Origin: JACDAV01 sp964626755
GTDB lineage: Bacteria; Chloroflexota; Limnocylindria; Limnocylindrales; CSP1-4
Direction: 5' to 3'
Assembly (NCBI GenBank): GCA_964626755.1
Contig: CAZVGO010000013.1
Coordinates: 1-64,000 of the forward strand
DNA length: 64,000 nucleotides
Below are positions 26,134 to 34,483 of the stretch, piece by piece. Numbering within the stretch: position 1 is the first letter of the stretch; each line of letters opens with the position of its first letter. The notes under the pieces were generated by a model. The model was not told where the DNA came from. It was given only the letters and a program-made list of their open reading frames with translations, and ran no database searches. A program made the translations under genes and the position numbers.

Positions 26134-26945
26134 CCGCCGGTTGCCTCGGCGACCTTGCCGGCGAGGTCTGCGCAGTCAGGACCGGTCCCGACGTAGACGA
26201 GGAACTCGCGGTTGCCCTCCGGCCCGAGGATCGGCGACGCGGTCACCCCGCGCGTGCCGAGGCCTCGCCGGCGTGCCTCGGCGACGATCCGCTCGAGGAC
26301 CGCACGGTGGGCCGCCGGGTCGCGGACGATGCCGCCCTTCGCCTCGCCCCGCCCGACCTCGAACTGGGGCTTGACGAGCGCGACGATCTCTACCCGATTC
26401 CCCCCGAATGTCGATGTAACGGGCCCGAGGACGAGCGCGAGCGAGATGAACGAGACGTCGATGACGGCCAGGTCGATGGGCTCGGGCAGCGTCCCCGCCG
26501 CGAGGGTTCGGGCGTTCGTACGCTCCATGGAGACGACACGGGGGTCTCGCCGGAGCGGGTCGGCGAGCTGCCCGCGTCCCACGTCGACCGCGTAGACGCG
26601 AACCGCGCCACGCTGGAGGAGCACGTCGCTAAAGCCGCCGGTCGACGCCCCGACGTCGAGACAAACCCGGCCGGACGGGTCGATCCCGAATGCATCGAGC
26701 GCGGCTGCGAGCTTGTGTCCGCCGCGGGAGACGTACGGCGCCGGCTCGACGACCGTGACCGGCGTGGCCGCGTCGAGCAGGTCGCCCGGCTTTCGGTCGA
26801 GACGCGCGCCGTCCCCCTCCCCCACCCGGACCTTGCCGGCGAGCACGAGCGCCTGGGCGCGGCTGCGCGACTCGACCAGCCCGCGATCGACGAGGAGCTG
26901 GTCCAGGCGCTGGCGCGACGGTCTCGGCGTGGTCGCCCGGCTCAC
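26130..26945 (-). CDS. tlyA: TlyA family rRNA 2'-O-methyltransferase
   Basis: A 271-residue SAM-dependent enzyme of the TlyA/FtsJ-like family, which methylates ribose groups of 16S and 23S rRNA in actinobacteria. An N-terminal S4 domain (RLDQLLVDRGLVESRSRAQALV) is followed by the methyltransferase core with DVGASTGGFSDVLL and the KDKE-type residues (DVSFIS, LVKPQFE). GTG at 26945 starts just before the S4 domain. It leads the tlyA-nadK-recN-xerD operon. Haemolysin is an old name only. Confidence 0.9.
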   Translation of the reverse strand: MSRATTPRPSRQRLDQLLVDRGLVESRSRAQALVLAGKVRVGEGDGARLDRKPGDLLDAATPVTVVEPAPYVSRGGHKLAAALDAFGIDPSGRVCLDVGASTGGFSDVLLQRGAVRVYAVDVGRGQLADPLRRDPRVVSMERTNARTLAAGTLPEPIDLAVIDVSFISLALVLGPVTSTFGGNRVEIVALVKPQFEVGRGEAKGGIVRDPAAHRAVLERIVAEARRRGLGTRGVTASPILGPEGNREFLVYVGTGPDCADLAGKVAEATGG

Positions 26946-27106
26946 CCGGCTATCGTGGCACAGCCGCCTCCACCGCGACTCACCGCGCGACCCGGTCTCG
27001 CCCCGGGGCCCGCCCGGGGTATGGCGTCTCGCGGCACGAAACGATCGGCCGCCGACAAGGGGGCCGACGGGCCAGTGTGCCGCCCCACGAAACGCGCCCG
27101 GGGACT

Positions 27107-29179
27107 TCAGGCTGTCGCCGTCTCCTCCGCCCGACCCGGCGCGGCGCGCAGCGCGTCGAGCGTCTCGCGAACCTGCTCGGCGAGGCCGGGGCCGTCGAGG
27201 CGGAGCATCCGCCGCAGGTCCGCGACCGAGCCGTGGTCGACAAACCGGTCGCCCGGAATCCCGACGATCCGGACGGCGAGGTCGCGGAACGCAGGATCTG
27301 TGAGACGCGCCTCCTCGACCGCTTCGAGAACCGCGCTCCCGAACCCACCGCTCACGACGCTCTCCTCGAACGTCACGAGAAGCTTCCGGCCGCGGGCCTG
27401 GTCGAGGATCAGCTGGCGGTCGAGGGGCTTCGCAAAGCGCGCGTTGATGACCCCGACGGACCAGCCACCGCCCGTGAGGAGGTCGGCTGCTTCGAGGGCG
27501 CGCTGGACGATCGGCCCGAAGCCGACAAAGAGCACGTCCCGGCCCTCCCGGAGAACCTCGCCCCGTCCGACGGGCAGCACCGCCGGCGTGACGGCCGGAA
27601 GGCCCTGGCCCGCGTCGCGCGGATAGTGGAGCGCGAACGGGTGGTCCTGGGACAGGGCCGTTCGCAGGAGCGAGCGCAGCTCCTGCTCGTCCTTCGGCGA
27701 GGCGATCACGAGATTCGGGAGCTGGCGCTGGGCCGGCAGCGTGAACATCCCCTGGTGGCTCGTCCCGTCCTCGCCGACGAGGCCGGCCCGGTCGACCGCG
27801 ATGAGCACCGGCTGGTCGTTCTGGCACACGTCGTGGACGGTCTGGTCGAATGCCCGCTGGAGGAACGTCGAGTAGAGCGCGACGACCGGCCGCATCCCGC
27901 CCATCGCGAGGCCCGTCGCCAGGGTCATCGCGTGCTGCTCGGCGATCCCGACGTCGACGAAGCGGTCCGGGAACTCCGCCTGGAACTTCGCAAGGCCGGT
28001 GCCGGTCGGCATCCCGGCGGTGATCCCGACGATCCGCCGGTCCGACCTGGCGACTTCGATGAGCTCGGCGACGAAGACCGCGGTGTAATTCGGGTGCTTC
28101 GTCGGCGGAGCCGTCGCGGCCGGCGCCGCGTCGTCCGTCATCGACTCCGCGGGCATGCCGGCAGCCGCCGGCTCTACCTTTCCGTTTTGCCCCACCGACA
28201 CGCCCGCCTGGGTCGATGCACCAACGGGGCCCGGCCGGCCGTCATGGGCGTCTGCCTGGGGGGCGAGGGTCATGGGCGGGAGCGCGGCGCCGTGGAAACC
28301 GACCTGGTCCGCCTCGGCCGGCCGGTAGCCGCGACCCTTGTGGGTCCGGACGTGGACGATGACCGGTCCCTCGAGCTCGAGTGCCCGCTCGAACGTCTCG
28401 AGCAGCGCCCGGATGTCGTGGCCGGGCACGACCCCGATGTAGGTGATCCCGAGGTCCTCGAACAGCTGGCCCGGCTGGGCGAAGTTCACGACCGACTTGC
28501 GGAGCCGGCGGCTCAGCTCGAGCGCGGTGGGACCGACGAACGGGATCCGCTCGACGAGGTTGTCGTAGGCGATCTTGCTTCGCTGCCACGCCGAGGTCAG
28601 CTTGATCTGGGACAGGTAGTGCGAGAACGCCCCAACGGTTGGGCTGATCGACATCTCGTTGTCGTTGAGCACGATCAGGAGCTGCGTCTTGCGGTGACCG
28701 ATGTCGTTGAGGGCCTCGAGGCTGAGGCCGCTCATCAGGGCCGCGTCGCCGACGACCACCGCGACCCGCTCGAGGCCGTGGCGCAGGTCGCGGGCCGTGG
28801 CGAGGCCCTGGGCGATCGAGAGGCCGGTCCCGGCGTGGCCGCCGTCGAACACGTCGTGCTCCGATTCCGAGCGCCGCGGGAAGCCCCCGACGCCGTACAG
28901 CTGGCGGAGGGTCCCGAACCGTTCGAGCCGGCCGGTAAGGAGCTTGTGCGGATAGGCCTGGTGGCCGGTGTCCCACACGATGCGGTCGCGTGGCGACTCG
29001 AGGACCCGGTGGAGCGCGATCGTCAGCTCGACGACGCCGAGCGACGATCCGAGGTGGCCGCCGGTCCGCGCGACCGTGGCGACGATCGTCTCCCGAATCT
29101 CGGCGGCGAGCCGCCGCAGCTGCGGCTCCGACAGCCCGCGGAGGTCGGCCGGGCCGTGGAGGTCGGCGAGGATCGACAA
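27107..29179 (-). CDS. dxs: 1-deoxy-D-xylulose-5-phosphate synthase
   Basis: DXS condenses pyruvate and glyceraldehyde-3-phosphate, the first step of the MEP pathway. Domain I has GGHLGSSLGVVEL (40-52) and the thiamine diphosphate motif GDAALMSG (144-151); domain II has DVGIAEQHA with the catalytic glutamate, and a transketolase C-terminal domain closes the protein. At 690 residues it is about 60 longer than usual: residues 303-360 are a disordered Ala/Pro/Gly-rich linker between domains I and II. The start is TTG at 29179, with AGGAG ten bases upstream. Confidence 0.95.
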   Translation of the reverse strand: MSILADLHGPADLRGLSEPQLRRLAAEIRETIVATVARTGGHLGSSLGVVELTIALHRVLESPRDRIVWDTGHQAYPHKLLTGRLERFGTLRQLYGVGGFPRRSESEHDVFDGGHAGTGLSIAQGLATARDLRHGLERVAVVVGDAALMSGLSLEALNDIGHRKTQLLIVLNDNEMSISPTVGAFSHYLSQIKLTSAWQRSKIAYDNLVERIPFVGPTALELSRRLRKSVVNFAQPGQLFEDLGITYIGVVPGHDIRALLETFERALELEGPVIVHVRTHKGRGYRPAEADQVGFHGAALPPMTLAPQADAHDGRPGPVGASTQAGVSVGQNGKVEPAAAGMPAESMTDDAAPAATAPPTKHPNYTAVFVAELIEVARSDRRIVGITAGMPTGTGLAKFQAEFPDRFVDVGIAEQHAMTLATGLAMGGMRPVVALYSTFLQRAFDQTVHDVCQNDQPVLIAVDRAGLVGEDGTSHQGMFTLPAQRQLPNLVIASPKDEQELRSLLRTALSQDHPFALHYPRDAGQGLPAVTPAVLPVGRGEVLREGRDVLFVGFGPIVQRALEAADLLTGGGWSVGVINARFAKPLDRQLILDQARGRKLLVTFEESVVSGGFGSAVLEAVEEARLTDPAFRDLAVRIVGIPGDRFVDHGSVADLRRMLRLDGPGLAEQVRETLDALRAAPGRAEETATA

Positions 29180-29189
29180 GGGGTACTGG

Positions 29190-29217
29190 CTCCTGGTGGT
29201 GCGGTCGGCCGAGTCTA
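29190..29217 (-). promoter_or_regulatory. dxs promoter -10 (TAGACT) and ribosome site
   Basis: TAGACT at 29217-29212 is the same hexamer as elsewhere, but here a leader of about 25 bases follows, with AGGAG at 29194-29190 ten bases before the TTG. It is a led transcript, in contrast with the leaderless genes of the window. Confidence 0.5.
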
Positions 29218-29286
29218 GCGCGCTGGCGTGGACGAGGCCGCCGTTGGTTACTTGATACCACGGACGCGCACGTTTCGCAAGTGGTG

Positions 29287-29315
29287 TTGACTTCGGGGCA
29301 TCGCCCGCCGATGCT
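29287..29315 (+). promoter_or_regulatory. Promoter for the 29342 peptide and adenylate cyclase
   Basis: TTGACT at 29287-29292 and GATGCT at 29310-29315 are 17 bases apart, an ordinary sigma-70-type spacing. It is followed by a GGGAGGG ribosome site about five bases before ATG at 29342. The -10 is weak. Confidence 0.4.
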
Positions 29316-29341
29316 CGGACGAACCAGGGGAGGGAGTTGCG

Positions 29342-29440
29342 ATGGCGATCGACACGCGGCTGGAGGACCTCCGCCGCCGGGTGTCCTGCGAGGTGATCGT
29401 CCCCGACGACGCCCGCTACGACGCCGACTTGATCGGCTGA
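29342..29440 (+). CDS. 32-residue ORF, possible fragment of an FAD-linked oxidase
   Basis: This short frame has a strong ribosome site (GGGAGGG) and ends three bases before the cyclase start. Its sequence, with LRRRVSCEVIVPDDARYDAD, resembles the N-terminal lead-in of berberine-bridge-type FAD-linked oxidases (LR..V.GEV..P.D.GYD..). It may be the stub of a gene removed by deletion, or a leader peptide that couples translation to the cyclase. It is too short to be certain. Confidence 0.4.
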   Translation: MAIDTRLEDLRRRVSCEVIVPDDARYDADLIG

Positions 29441-29443
29441 CCC

Positions 29444-30652
29444 TTGGACTGGCGGTCGCTCGTCCGGCGGCTCGCCCGGGTCGGCGTCCGGCCGGGCGAC
29501 GAGCTCGATCTCGTCGTCCGCAAGGAGACGCTGACGATCGCCGCGTCGACGATCACGTTGCTCGCCGGCGTCTGGGTGGTGACGTATCTCCTGCTCGGGC
29601 GACCGCTCGCCGCGGCGATCCCGCTCTTCTACCAGTTCGTGTCCGTCGCGGGCCTCGTGGCATTTGCCCGGACGGGAGCGATGGCTCCGTTCCGGGCGGT
29701 ACAGCTCTCGCTGATGCTCGTTCTCCCGTTCGTCCTCCAGTGGACGCTCGGTGGCTTCGCCAACTCGTCCGCGGTGTCGCTATGGGCGAGTGTCGCTGCA
29801 TTCGCCGCGGTCTATCTGCACGACACGCGCGGTGCAGTCCCGTGGTTCGTGGGATTCATTGCGTTCGTTGTCGTATCGGGAATCCTCGATCCGGCGCTCG
29901 CGGCCGCCGCGGTCCCGATACCCGAACCGGTCCGGGTCGCATTCTTCGTCCTGAATGTCGGGGCGGTGTCGTTCGTCGCGTACCTGCTGCTCCAGCACTT
30001 CGTCCGCGAGCGGGAGTCTGCCCGGGCGGCGTCGGAACGCCTGCTCCTGAACGTCCTCCCCCGCCCCATCGCCGACCGGCTCAAGCTCGGGGAGCGCGTG
30101 ATTGCCGACGCGTATCCGGACGTAACCGTCCTGTTCGCCGACCTCGTCGGTTTCACACCGTTCGTGGCCGGGACGACTCCCGACCGGCTGGTCCAGGTCC
30201 TCGATCGAGTCTTCAGCGCGTTCGACGAGCTGGCGGAGCGACACGGCGTCGAGAAGATCAAGACGATCGGCGACGCCTACATGGTCGTCGGCGGCGCCCC
30301 CATAAGCCGACCCGACCACTGCGAGGCGGTCGCCGACCTCGCGCTCGACATGATCGCGGAGGGCGAGCGGTGCGTTGCCGAGGGCCTCGATGTCCGGCTC
30401 CGGATCGGGATCGACCGCGGGCCGGTCATCGCCGGCGTCATCGGACGGCGGAAGTTCATCTATGACCTGTGGGGCGACACCGTGAACACGGCCAGCCGGA
30501 TGGAGTCGCACGGCCTTCCAGGACGGATCCACGTCACCCCGGATGTCGAGGAAGGGCTGCGCGACACGTTCCGGTTCGAGCGGCGGGAGCCGATGGAGGT
30601 GAAGGGCAAGGGCCGGATGGCGACGTTCTTCCTCGTGGGGCGTCGGACCTAG
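29444..30652 (+). CDS. Membrane class III adenylate cyclase
   Basis: A 402-residue cyclase. Residues 25-185 contain about six hydrophobic segments forming a membrane anchor, followed by a signalling helix (about 187-205) and the class III catalytic domain. Metal ligands Asp233 (FADLVGF) and Asp277 (IGDAYM), adenine-selecting Lys273 and Asp341 (YDLWG), and transition-state Asn348 and Arg352 are all present, so it should make cAMP rather than cGMP. The TTG start at 29444 follows the preceding stop by three bases; initiation by coupling with the 32-residue frame is plausible. It is convergent with xseB, overlapping by four bases. Confidence 0.85.
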   Translation: MDWRSLVRRLARVGVRPGDELDLVVRKETLTIAASTITLLAGVWVVTYLLLGRPLAAAIPLFYQFVSVAGLVAFARTGAMAPFRAVQLSLMLVLPFVLQWTLGGFANSSAVSLWASVAAFAAVYLHDTRGAVPWFVGFIAFVVVSGILDPALAAAAVPIPEPVRVAFFVLNVGAVSFVAYLLLQHFVRERESARAASERLLLNVLPRPIADRLKLGERVIADAYPDVTVLFADLVGFTPFVAGTTPDRLVQVLDRVFSAFDELAERHGVEKIKTIGDAYMVVGGAPISRPDHCEAVADLALDMIAEGERCVAEGLDVRLRIGIDRGPVIAGVIGRRKFIYDLWGDTVNTASRMESHGLPGRIHVTPDVEEGLRDTFRFERREPMEVKGKGRMATFFLVGRRT

Positions 30653-30915
30653 TCGCCGGCTTCCCTGGCCTCCTCGGGTCGGACGTCGACGGCCTTCAGC
30701 GCGCCGGACGGGGCGACGAGCTGCTGGACCCGGAGCTGCGCCTCCGTCAAGAGCCGATTGCAGCGTTCCAGGAGCGCGGCCCCCCGCTCGTGCAGGGCGA
30801 GCGCGCGCTCGAGGGGCTGACCGCCCGCCTCGAGCTCGGCGACGGTTCGCTGGAGCTCGGCGAGCGCTTCATCGAAGCCGAGCTTGTCGATCGGGGTGTC
30901 AGTCGCGTTCGCCAT
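30649..30915 (-). CDS. xseB: Exodeoxyribonuclease VII small subunit
   Basis: XseB binds the XseA catalytic subunit. The 88-residue protein shows the family pattern FDEALAELQRTVAELEAGGQPLERALALHERGA with the long helical hairpin, and a variable C-terminal tail. Its ATG overlaps the 3' end of the small membrane peptide gene by 17 bases. It ends convergently against the adenylate cyclase. Confidence 0.9.
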   Translation of the reverse strand: MANATDTPIDKLGFDEALAELQRTVAELEAGGQPLERALALHERGAALLERCNRLLTEAQLRVQQLVAPSGALKAVDVRPEEAREAGD

Positions 30916-31042
30916 CGGCCTCTTCGTCCTGGCGCTCCGCCCAGCGATTCAACCGCGGGCCGATCAGCAGGATACCAATCGCCACCCCGGCGGCCCCGAT
31001 GACGAGAACGAGGCCGACGAAGACCAGCAGGTTGACGTTCAT
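30899..31042 (-). CDS. 47-residue single-pass membrane peptide between xseA and xseB
   Basis: A 47-residue frame whose ATG overlaps the xseA stop by four bases (ATGA) and whose end overlaps xseB by 17. It has one strongly hydrophobic segment (residues 5-28) followed by a charged tail (RLNRWAERQDEEADGERD). The reading frame is fully embedded in the operon, and the coupling overlaps argue that it is real. No family is recognised. Confidence 0.6.
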   Translation of the reverse strand: MNVNLLVFVGLVLVIGAAGVAIGILLIGPRLNRWAERQDEEADGERD

Positions 31043-32472
31043 CGCCGCTGCTTCCGCCTTGCCGTGGTGCCGTCGGTCGTCGCGGCGATCTCGCCCTTTG
31101 CGACCCGGAGGGCAAGGCTCGTCCCGGGCGGGGCCTCTGCCGGCTCGCGGACGATTGCGCCGTCGGTCGCCCGGCGGACGATCGCGTACCCGCGGTCGAG
31201 GGTCGCCTGGGGAGCGAGCACACCGAGCGCGCCGGCCGCCGCGTCGAGCCCGGCGCGGGCTGCGGACAGTCGGGCGGTCGCGAGGCGTTGCATCGCATCG
31301 GCAGCTCGCTCGAGACGGGACCGGTCGCGGCCGAGCATGTCCGCGATCACCCGCGTCGCACGGTCGAACAGCAGTCCGGCCTGCTCCCGGGCGGTCGCGA
31401 GACGGGCGATCGGGTTGACGCGGTCGAGGGCGCGGCGCTCGACTGCGAGCTCCCGCGCGGCCGCGGCCAGGCGACGCTCGGTGGCGGTCGAGAGGCGGCT
31501 CCCGGCGCGCCGGAGCGAGGCCGCGAACTCGGCCCGGTCCGGGACGACGATCTCCGCGGCGGCGGACGGCGTGGGGGCGCGAACGTCGGCCGCGAAGTCG
31601 GCCAGCGTGACGTCCGCCTCGTGCCCGACCCCGCAGACGACCGGTACGGAGTGGGCGACGACGGCCCGGACGACCCGCTCGTCGTTGAACGGCCAGAGGT
31701 CCTCGAGCGAACCTCCGCCCCGGGCGAGGATCGTCACCGCCGGCGCGTCCGCTGCGCGACCGGCCGAGAGGCACTGGTCGCGGTAGCGCTCGACCCGGCG
31801 GAGCGCGGTGACGATGCTGGCCGGCGCGGCCTCACCCTGGACCTGGGCCGCGACGAGGACGACGCCCGCGAGCGGCCAGCGCCGGGCGAGGACGTGGCAG
31901 ATGTCGCGCCAGACGACGCCGGTCGGGCTCGTGACGACGCCGATCGTCGCCGGACGCTGGGGAAGGGGCCGCTTCCGGGCCGCCTCGAACAGTCCCTCGG
32001 CCGCGAGGCGCGCCTTGAGTGCCTCGAACCGGAGTGCGAGGTCACCGAAGCCGGCCGGCTGGATCGACTCGACGTACAGCTGGAGTGCGCCCTGCGGCTC
32101 GAACAGGTCGATCCGGCCGTGGACGACGATCCGCAGCCCGGCCTGGGGCTCGAAGGCGGAGCGCTGCCGCTCGTCGCGGAACCAGACGCACTGGAGCTGG
32201 TTGCGCTCGTCCTTCAGCGCAAAGTAGGCGTGCCCGGCGCTCGAGATCGTGACCCGCCCCACCTCGCCCTCGACCCACAGGTCGCGCAGCCGCTCGTCGC
32301 CGCGGACCGCCTCGCGGACGGCCCGGGTGACGTCGCTGACGTTGAGGATCTTGAGGCCGAACGTTCCCGGCTCCCTCGGCAGGGGCTGGGCGCCGGATCG
32401 GGCGCTCCCCTCCTCCGGGACGGTGTCCCATCCCGGCAGAGCCCAGTCCGGTGGCTTGGGCCCCGTGGTCAC
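31039..32472 (-). CDS. xseA: Exodeoxyribonuclease VII large subunit
   Basis: The catalytic subunit of ExoVII, a single-strand nuclease that acts in mismatch repair and damage processing. An N-terminal OB-fold (residues about 40-135, with VWVEGEVG-like pattern DLWVEGEVGRV) precedes the nuclease core with GVVTSPTGVVWRDI, ARGGGSLEDLWPFN and GVGHEADVTLADF. A coiled coil follows (about 325-420). GTG at 32472 lies one base after the efp stop. The 477-residue length is typical. Confidence 0.93.
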   Translation of the reverse strand: MTTGPKPPDWALPGWDTVPEEGSARSGAQPLPREPGTFGLKILNVSDVTRAVREAVRGDERLRDLWVEGEVGRVTISSAGHAYFALKDERNQLQCVWFRDERQRSAFEPQAGLRIVVHGRIDLFEPQGALQLYVESIQPAGFGDLALRFEALKARLAAEGLFEAARKRPLPQRPATIGVVTSPTGVVWRDICHVLARRWPLAGVVLVAAQVQGEAAPASIVTALRRVERYRDQCLSAGRAADAPAVTILARGGGSLEDLWPFNDERVVRAVVAHSVPVVCGVGHEADVTLADFAADVRAPTPSAAAEIVVPDRAEFAASLRRAGSRLSTATERRLAAAARELAVERRALDRVNPIARLATAREQAGLLFDRATRVIADMLGRDRSRLERAADAMQRLATARLSAARAGLDAAAGALGVLAPQATLDRGYAIVRRATDGAIVREPAEAPPGTSLALRVAKGEIAATTDGTTARRKQRR

Positions 32473-32473
32473 C

Positions 32474-33031
32474 TCAGACGCGGGTCTGGTACTCGCCGGT
32501 CCGGGTGTCGATCCGGATCGTGTCGCCCTGGTCGATGAAGATCGGGACCTGGACCGTCAGGCCGGTCTCGGTGGTCGCGGGCTTGCGGGCGCCCGACTGA
32601 GTGTCGCCGGCGAAGCCCGGCTCGCTCGCGATGACGAGCAGGTCGACGGTGACCGGCAGCTCGACCCCGATCGTCTCGCCCTGATAGCTCGTCCGGTCGA
32701 GGGTCATCCCATCCTTCAGGTAGTTGGCGGCGTCGCCGAGCTGCTCGCGCCGGAGCGCGAACTGGTCATACGTGTCGACGTCCATGAAGTTGAAGTCGTC
32801 GCCGTCGCGGTAGAGGAACTGGACCGGGCGCCGCTCCATCGACGCGCGCGGCCACTTCGTGCCGGCCTGGAACGACCGCTCGACCGTCTGGCCACGCTTG
32901 ATGTTGCGGAGGGTGATCCGGACCTGGGCGGATCCTCGGCCCATCTTGATGTGGTGGTAGTCGAGGATCTGCCAGAGGTCGCCGTCGAGCTCGATCGCGA
33001 TGCCCTTGCGCAGTTCGCTGGTGCTGATCAT
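32474..33031 (-). CDS. efp: Elongation factor P, arginine-tip variant
   Basis: EF-P binds between the P and E sites and relieves ribosomes stalled at polyproline. The 185-residue protein has the three beta-barrel domains. At the tip of domain I, where E. coli carries Lys34, this protein reads HHIKMGRGSAQ with arginine at position 32. Arginine tips are known from EarP-dependent EF-P of some proteobacteria, but EarP is not in the window and its presence in the genome is unknown. ATG at 33031 follows TACAAT by six bases, so the transcript is likely leaderless. It heads the efp-xseA-peptide-xseB operon. Confidence 0.93.
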   Translation of the reverse strand: MISTSELRKGIAIELDGDLWQILDYHHIKMGRGSAQVRITLRNIKRGQTVERSFQAGTKWPRASMERRPVQFLYRDGDDFNFMDVDTYDQFALRREQLGDAANYLKDGMTLDRTSYQGETIGVELPVTVDLLVIASEPGFAGDTQSGARKPATTETGLTVQVPIFIDQGDTIRIDTRTGEYQTRV

Positions 33032-33037
33032 CGCCCG

Positions 33038-33043
33038 ATTGTA
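33038..33043 (-). promoter_or_regulatory. -10 hexamer TACAAT, leaderless start of efp
   Basis: TACAAT lies six bases before ATG at 33031. A five-base-stem palindrome CTCCC-CAC-GGGAG (33063-33075) stands about 20-32 bases farther upstream and could bind a regulator. Confidence 0.55.
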
Positions 33044-33256
33044 CCGATTGCATCGGGCCTGGCTCCCCACGGGAGTCAGCCGCGGCCATTTCCTGTCGTA
33101 TGCCACGCAGGAGAGCGCAAGGAGGGTTATGAGCGTCTATCTCGAGGCCACCAGGCGGCCGGATCGCCACAACTACCCGTCCCCAGGCCACCGTGGAGAG
33201 CGTGTGACAGGAACTCGGCGCGAGCCGGCGCGCGAGGCGGCGCGCGACGAACTGTG

Positions 33257-34483
33257 TCAGACCCCGACGACGAGGACCTCGCGGGGGAACCGGGTAAGGC
33301 GCCTGACCGTGCCGGCCGCGGCGTCGATCGCGACGAGGTCCTCGATCCGGACTCCGGTCTCGCCGTCGAGGTAGATCCCCGGCTCGACCGAGAAGACGGT
33401 CGGCGACGGGAGTGGCGTCTCGGCGGCCGACTTGCCGAGGCTTGGGGCCTCGTGCGTAGCGAGGCCGATCCCGTGGCCCGTCCCGTGCCCGAAGTGCGGC
33501 CCGTGGCCGGCCTCGTCGATGACGGCGCGGGCAACCGCATCGATCGCTCGCCCGCTCGGCATCGCCGCCCCGCCGCGTGCCGCCTCCACGGCCGTCTCGA
33601 CCGCCTCGATCGCCGCGACCTGGGCTCGCGCCACCGTCTCGTAGACGGCCAGGTCCCGGGGCGACGGCTCGCCGACGAACAGCGTTCGGGTCATGTCGCT
33701 CCGGTAGCCCGCGACCTGCGCCCCAAAGTCGAACAGCAGCACCTGCCCGGGGGTTACAGCCCGGTCGCCGGGCGAGCCATGTGGCAGCGCGGCCTGGGGG
33801 CCGGCGAGACAGGCGACGTCGAAGGCGAGCGCTTCGGCGCCGTTCGTGCGCATCTGCCACTCGAGCTCGAGGGCGAGCGCTGCCTCGGTCGTGCCGTCCT
33901 TGATCCGCGGCAGGAGCGTCGCGAGGGCGCGGTCGGCCACGTCGCAGGCCGCCGCGATCCGCTCCAGCTCCGCCGGCTCCTTCGTCGCCCGGTCGGCCTC
34001 GACCCAGCCCTCGACCGGGACGAGCTCGACGTCCGGGGCCGCCTCGGCGAGCCGCGTCCACAGCGCGTGACCGACGAACCCGGCCTCGACCCCGACCCGC
34101 CGCGCCCCGACCGACGCCACGATCTCCGGCCAGCGCGCCGGGAGATCGCCGTACGCCTCGAACAGGCGGGCCTCGGGCGCCTCGCGCCGCGCCTGGATCG
34201 TATACCGGCTGTCGGCGAGAACGACGACCTCGTCGCCCGCGACGAGGAACTGGCCGGAGTTGCCGGCGACCTTCTCCTCGCCGTTGCCCAGGGCGAAGCC
34301 CGTCAGGTAGCGCATGTGCTCGGCCCGAATGCCGAAGTACGCGTCGATTCCCGTGTCCGCGAACCGTGCCCGGAGGCGGGCGAGGCGGGCCGGTCGGGCC
34401 GCCAGGTCGGCCCCCTCCCAGCGCGCGAGGTCGGCGGCACCCGGCGGGCCCGGAAAGTCGGTCCGCCGGGGAAGCGGGCTCAC
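33257..34483 (-). CDS. pepP: Xaa-Pro aminopeptidase-like M24 peptidase
   Basis: A 408-residue metallopeptidase of the pita-bread fold. The N-terminal creatinase-like domain spans about 1-145. In the catalytic domain the metal ligands are visible: Asp in DFGAQVAGYRSDMTRT, His in GHGTGHGIGL, Glu in FSVEPGIY and Glu in RIEDLVAI. Substrate preference for Xaa-Pro is by family. GTG at 34483 overlaps the mltG stop by four bases. It is the last gene of the alaS-led cluster; 225 bases then separate it from efp. Confidence 0.88.
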   Translation of the reverse strand: MSPLPRRTDFPGPPGAADLARWEGADLAARPARLARLRARFADTGIDAYFGIRAEHMRYLTGFALGNGEEKVAGNSGQFLVAGDEVVVLADSRYTIQARREAPEARLFEAYGDLPARWPEIVASVGARRVGVEAGFVGHALWTRLAEAAPDVELVPVEGWVEADRATKEPAELERIAAACDVADRALATLLPRIKDGTTEAALALELEWQMRTNGAEALAFDVACLAGPQAALPHGSPGDRAVTPGQVLLFDFGAQVAGYRSDMTRTLFVGEPSPRDLAVYETVARAQVAAIEAVETAVEAARGGAAMPSGRAIDAVARAVIDEAGHGPHFGHGTGHGIGLATHEAPSLGKSAAETPLPSPTVFSVEPGIYLDGETGVRIEDLVAIDAAAGTVRRLTRFPREVLVVGV

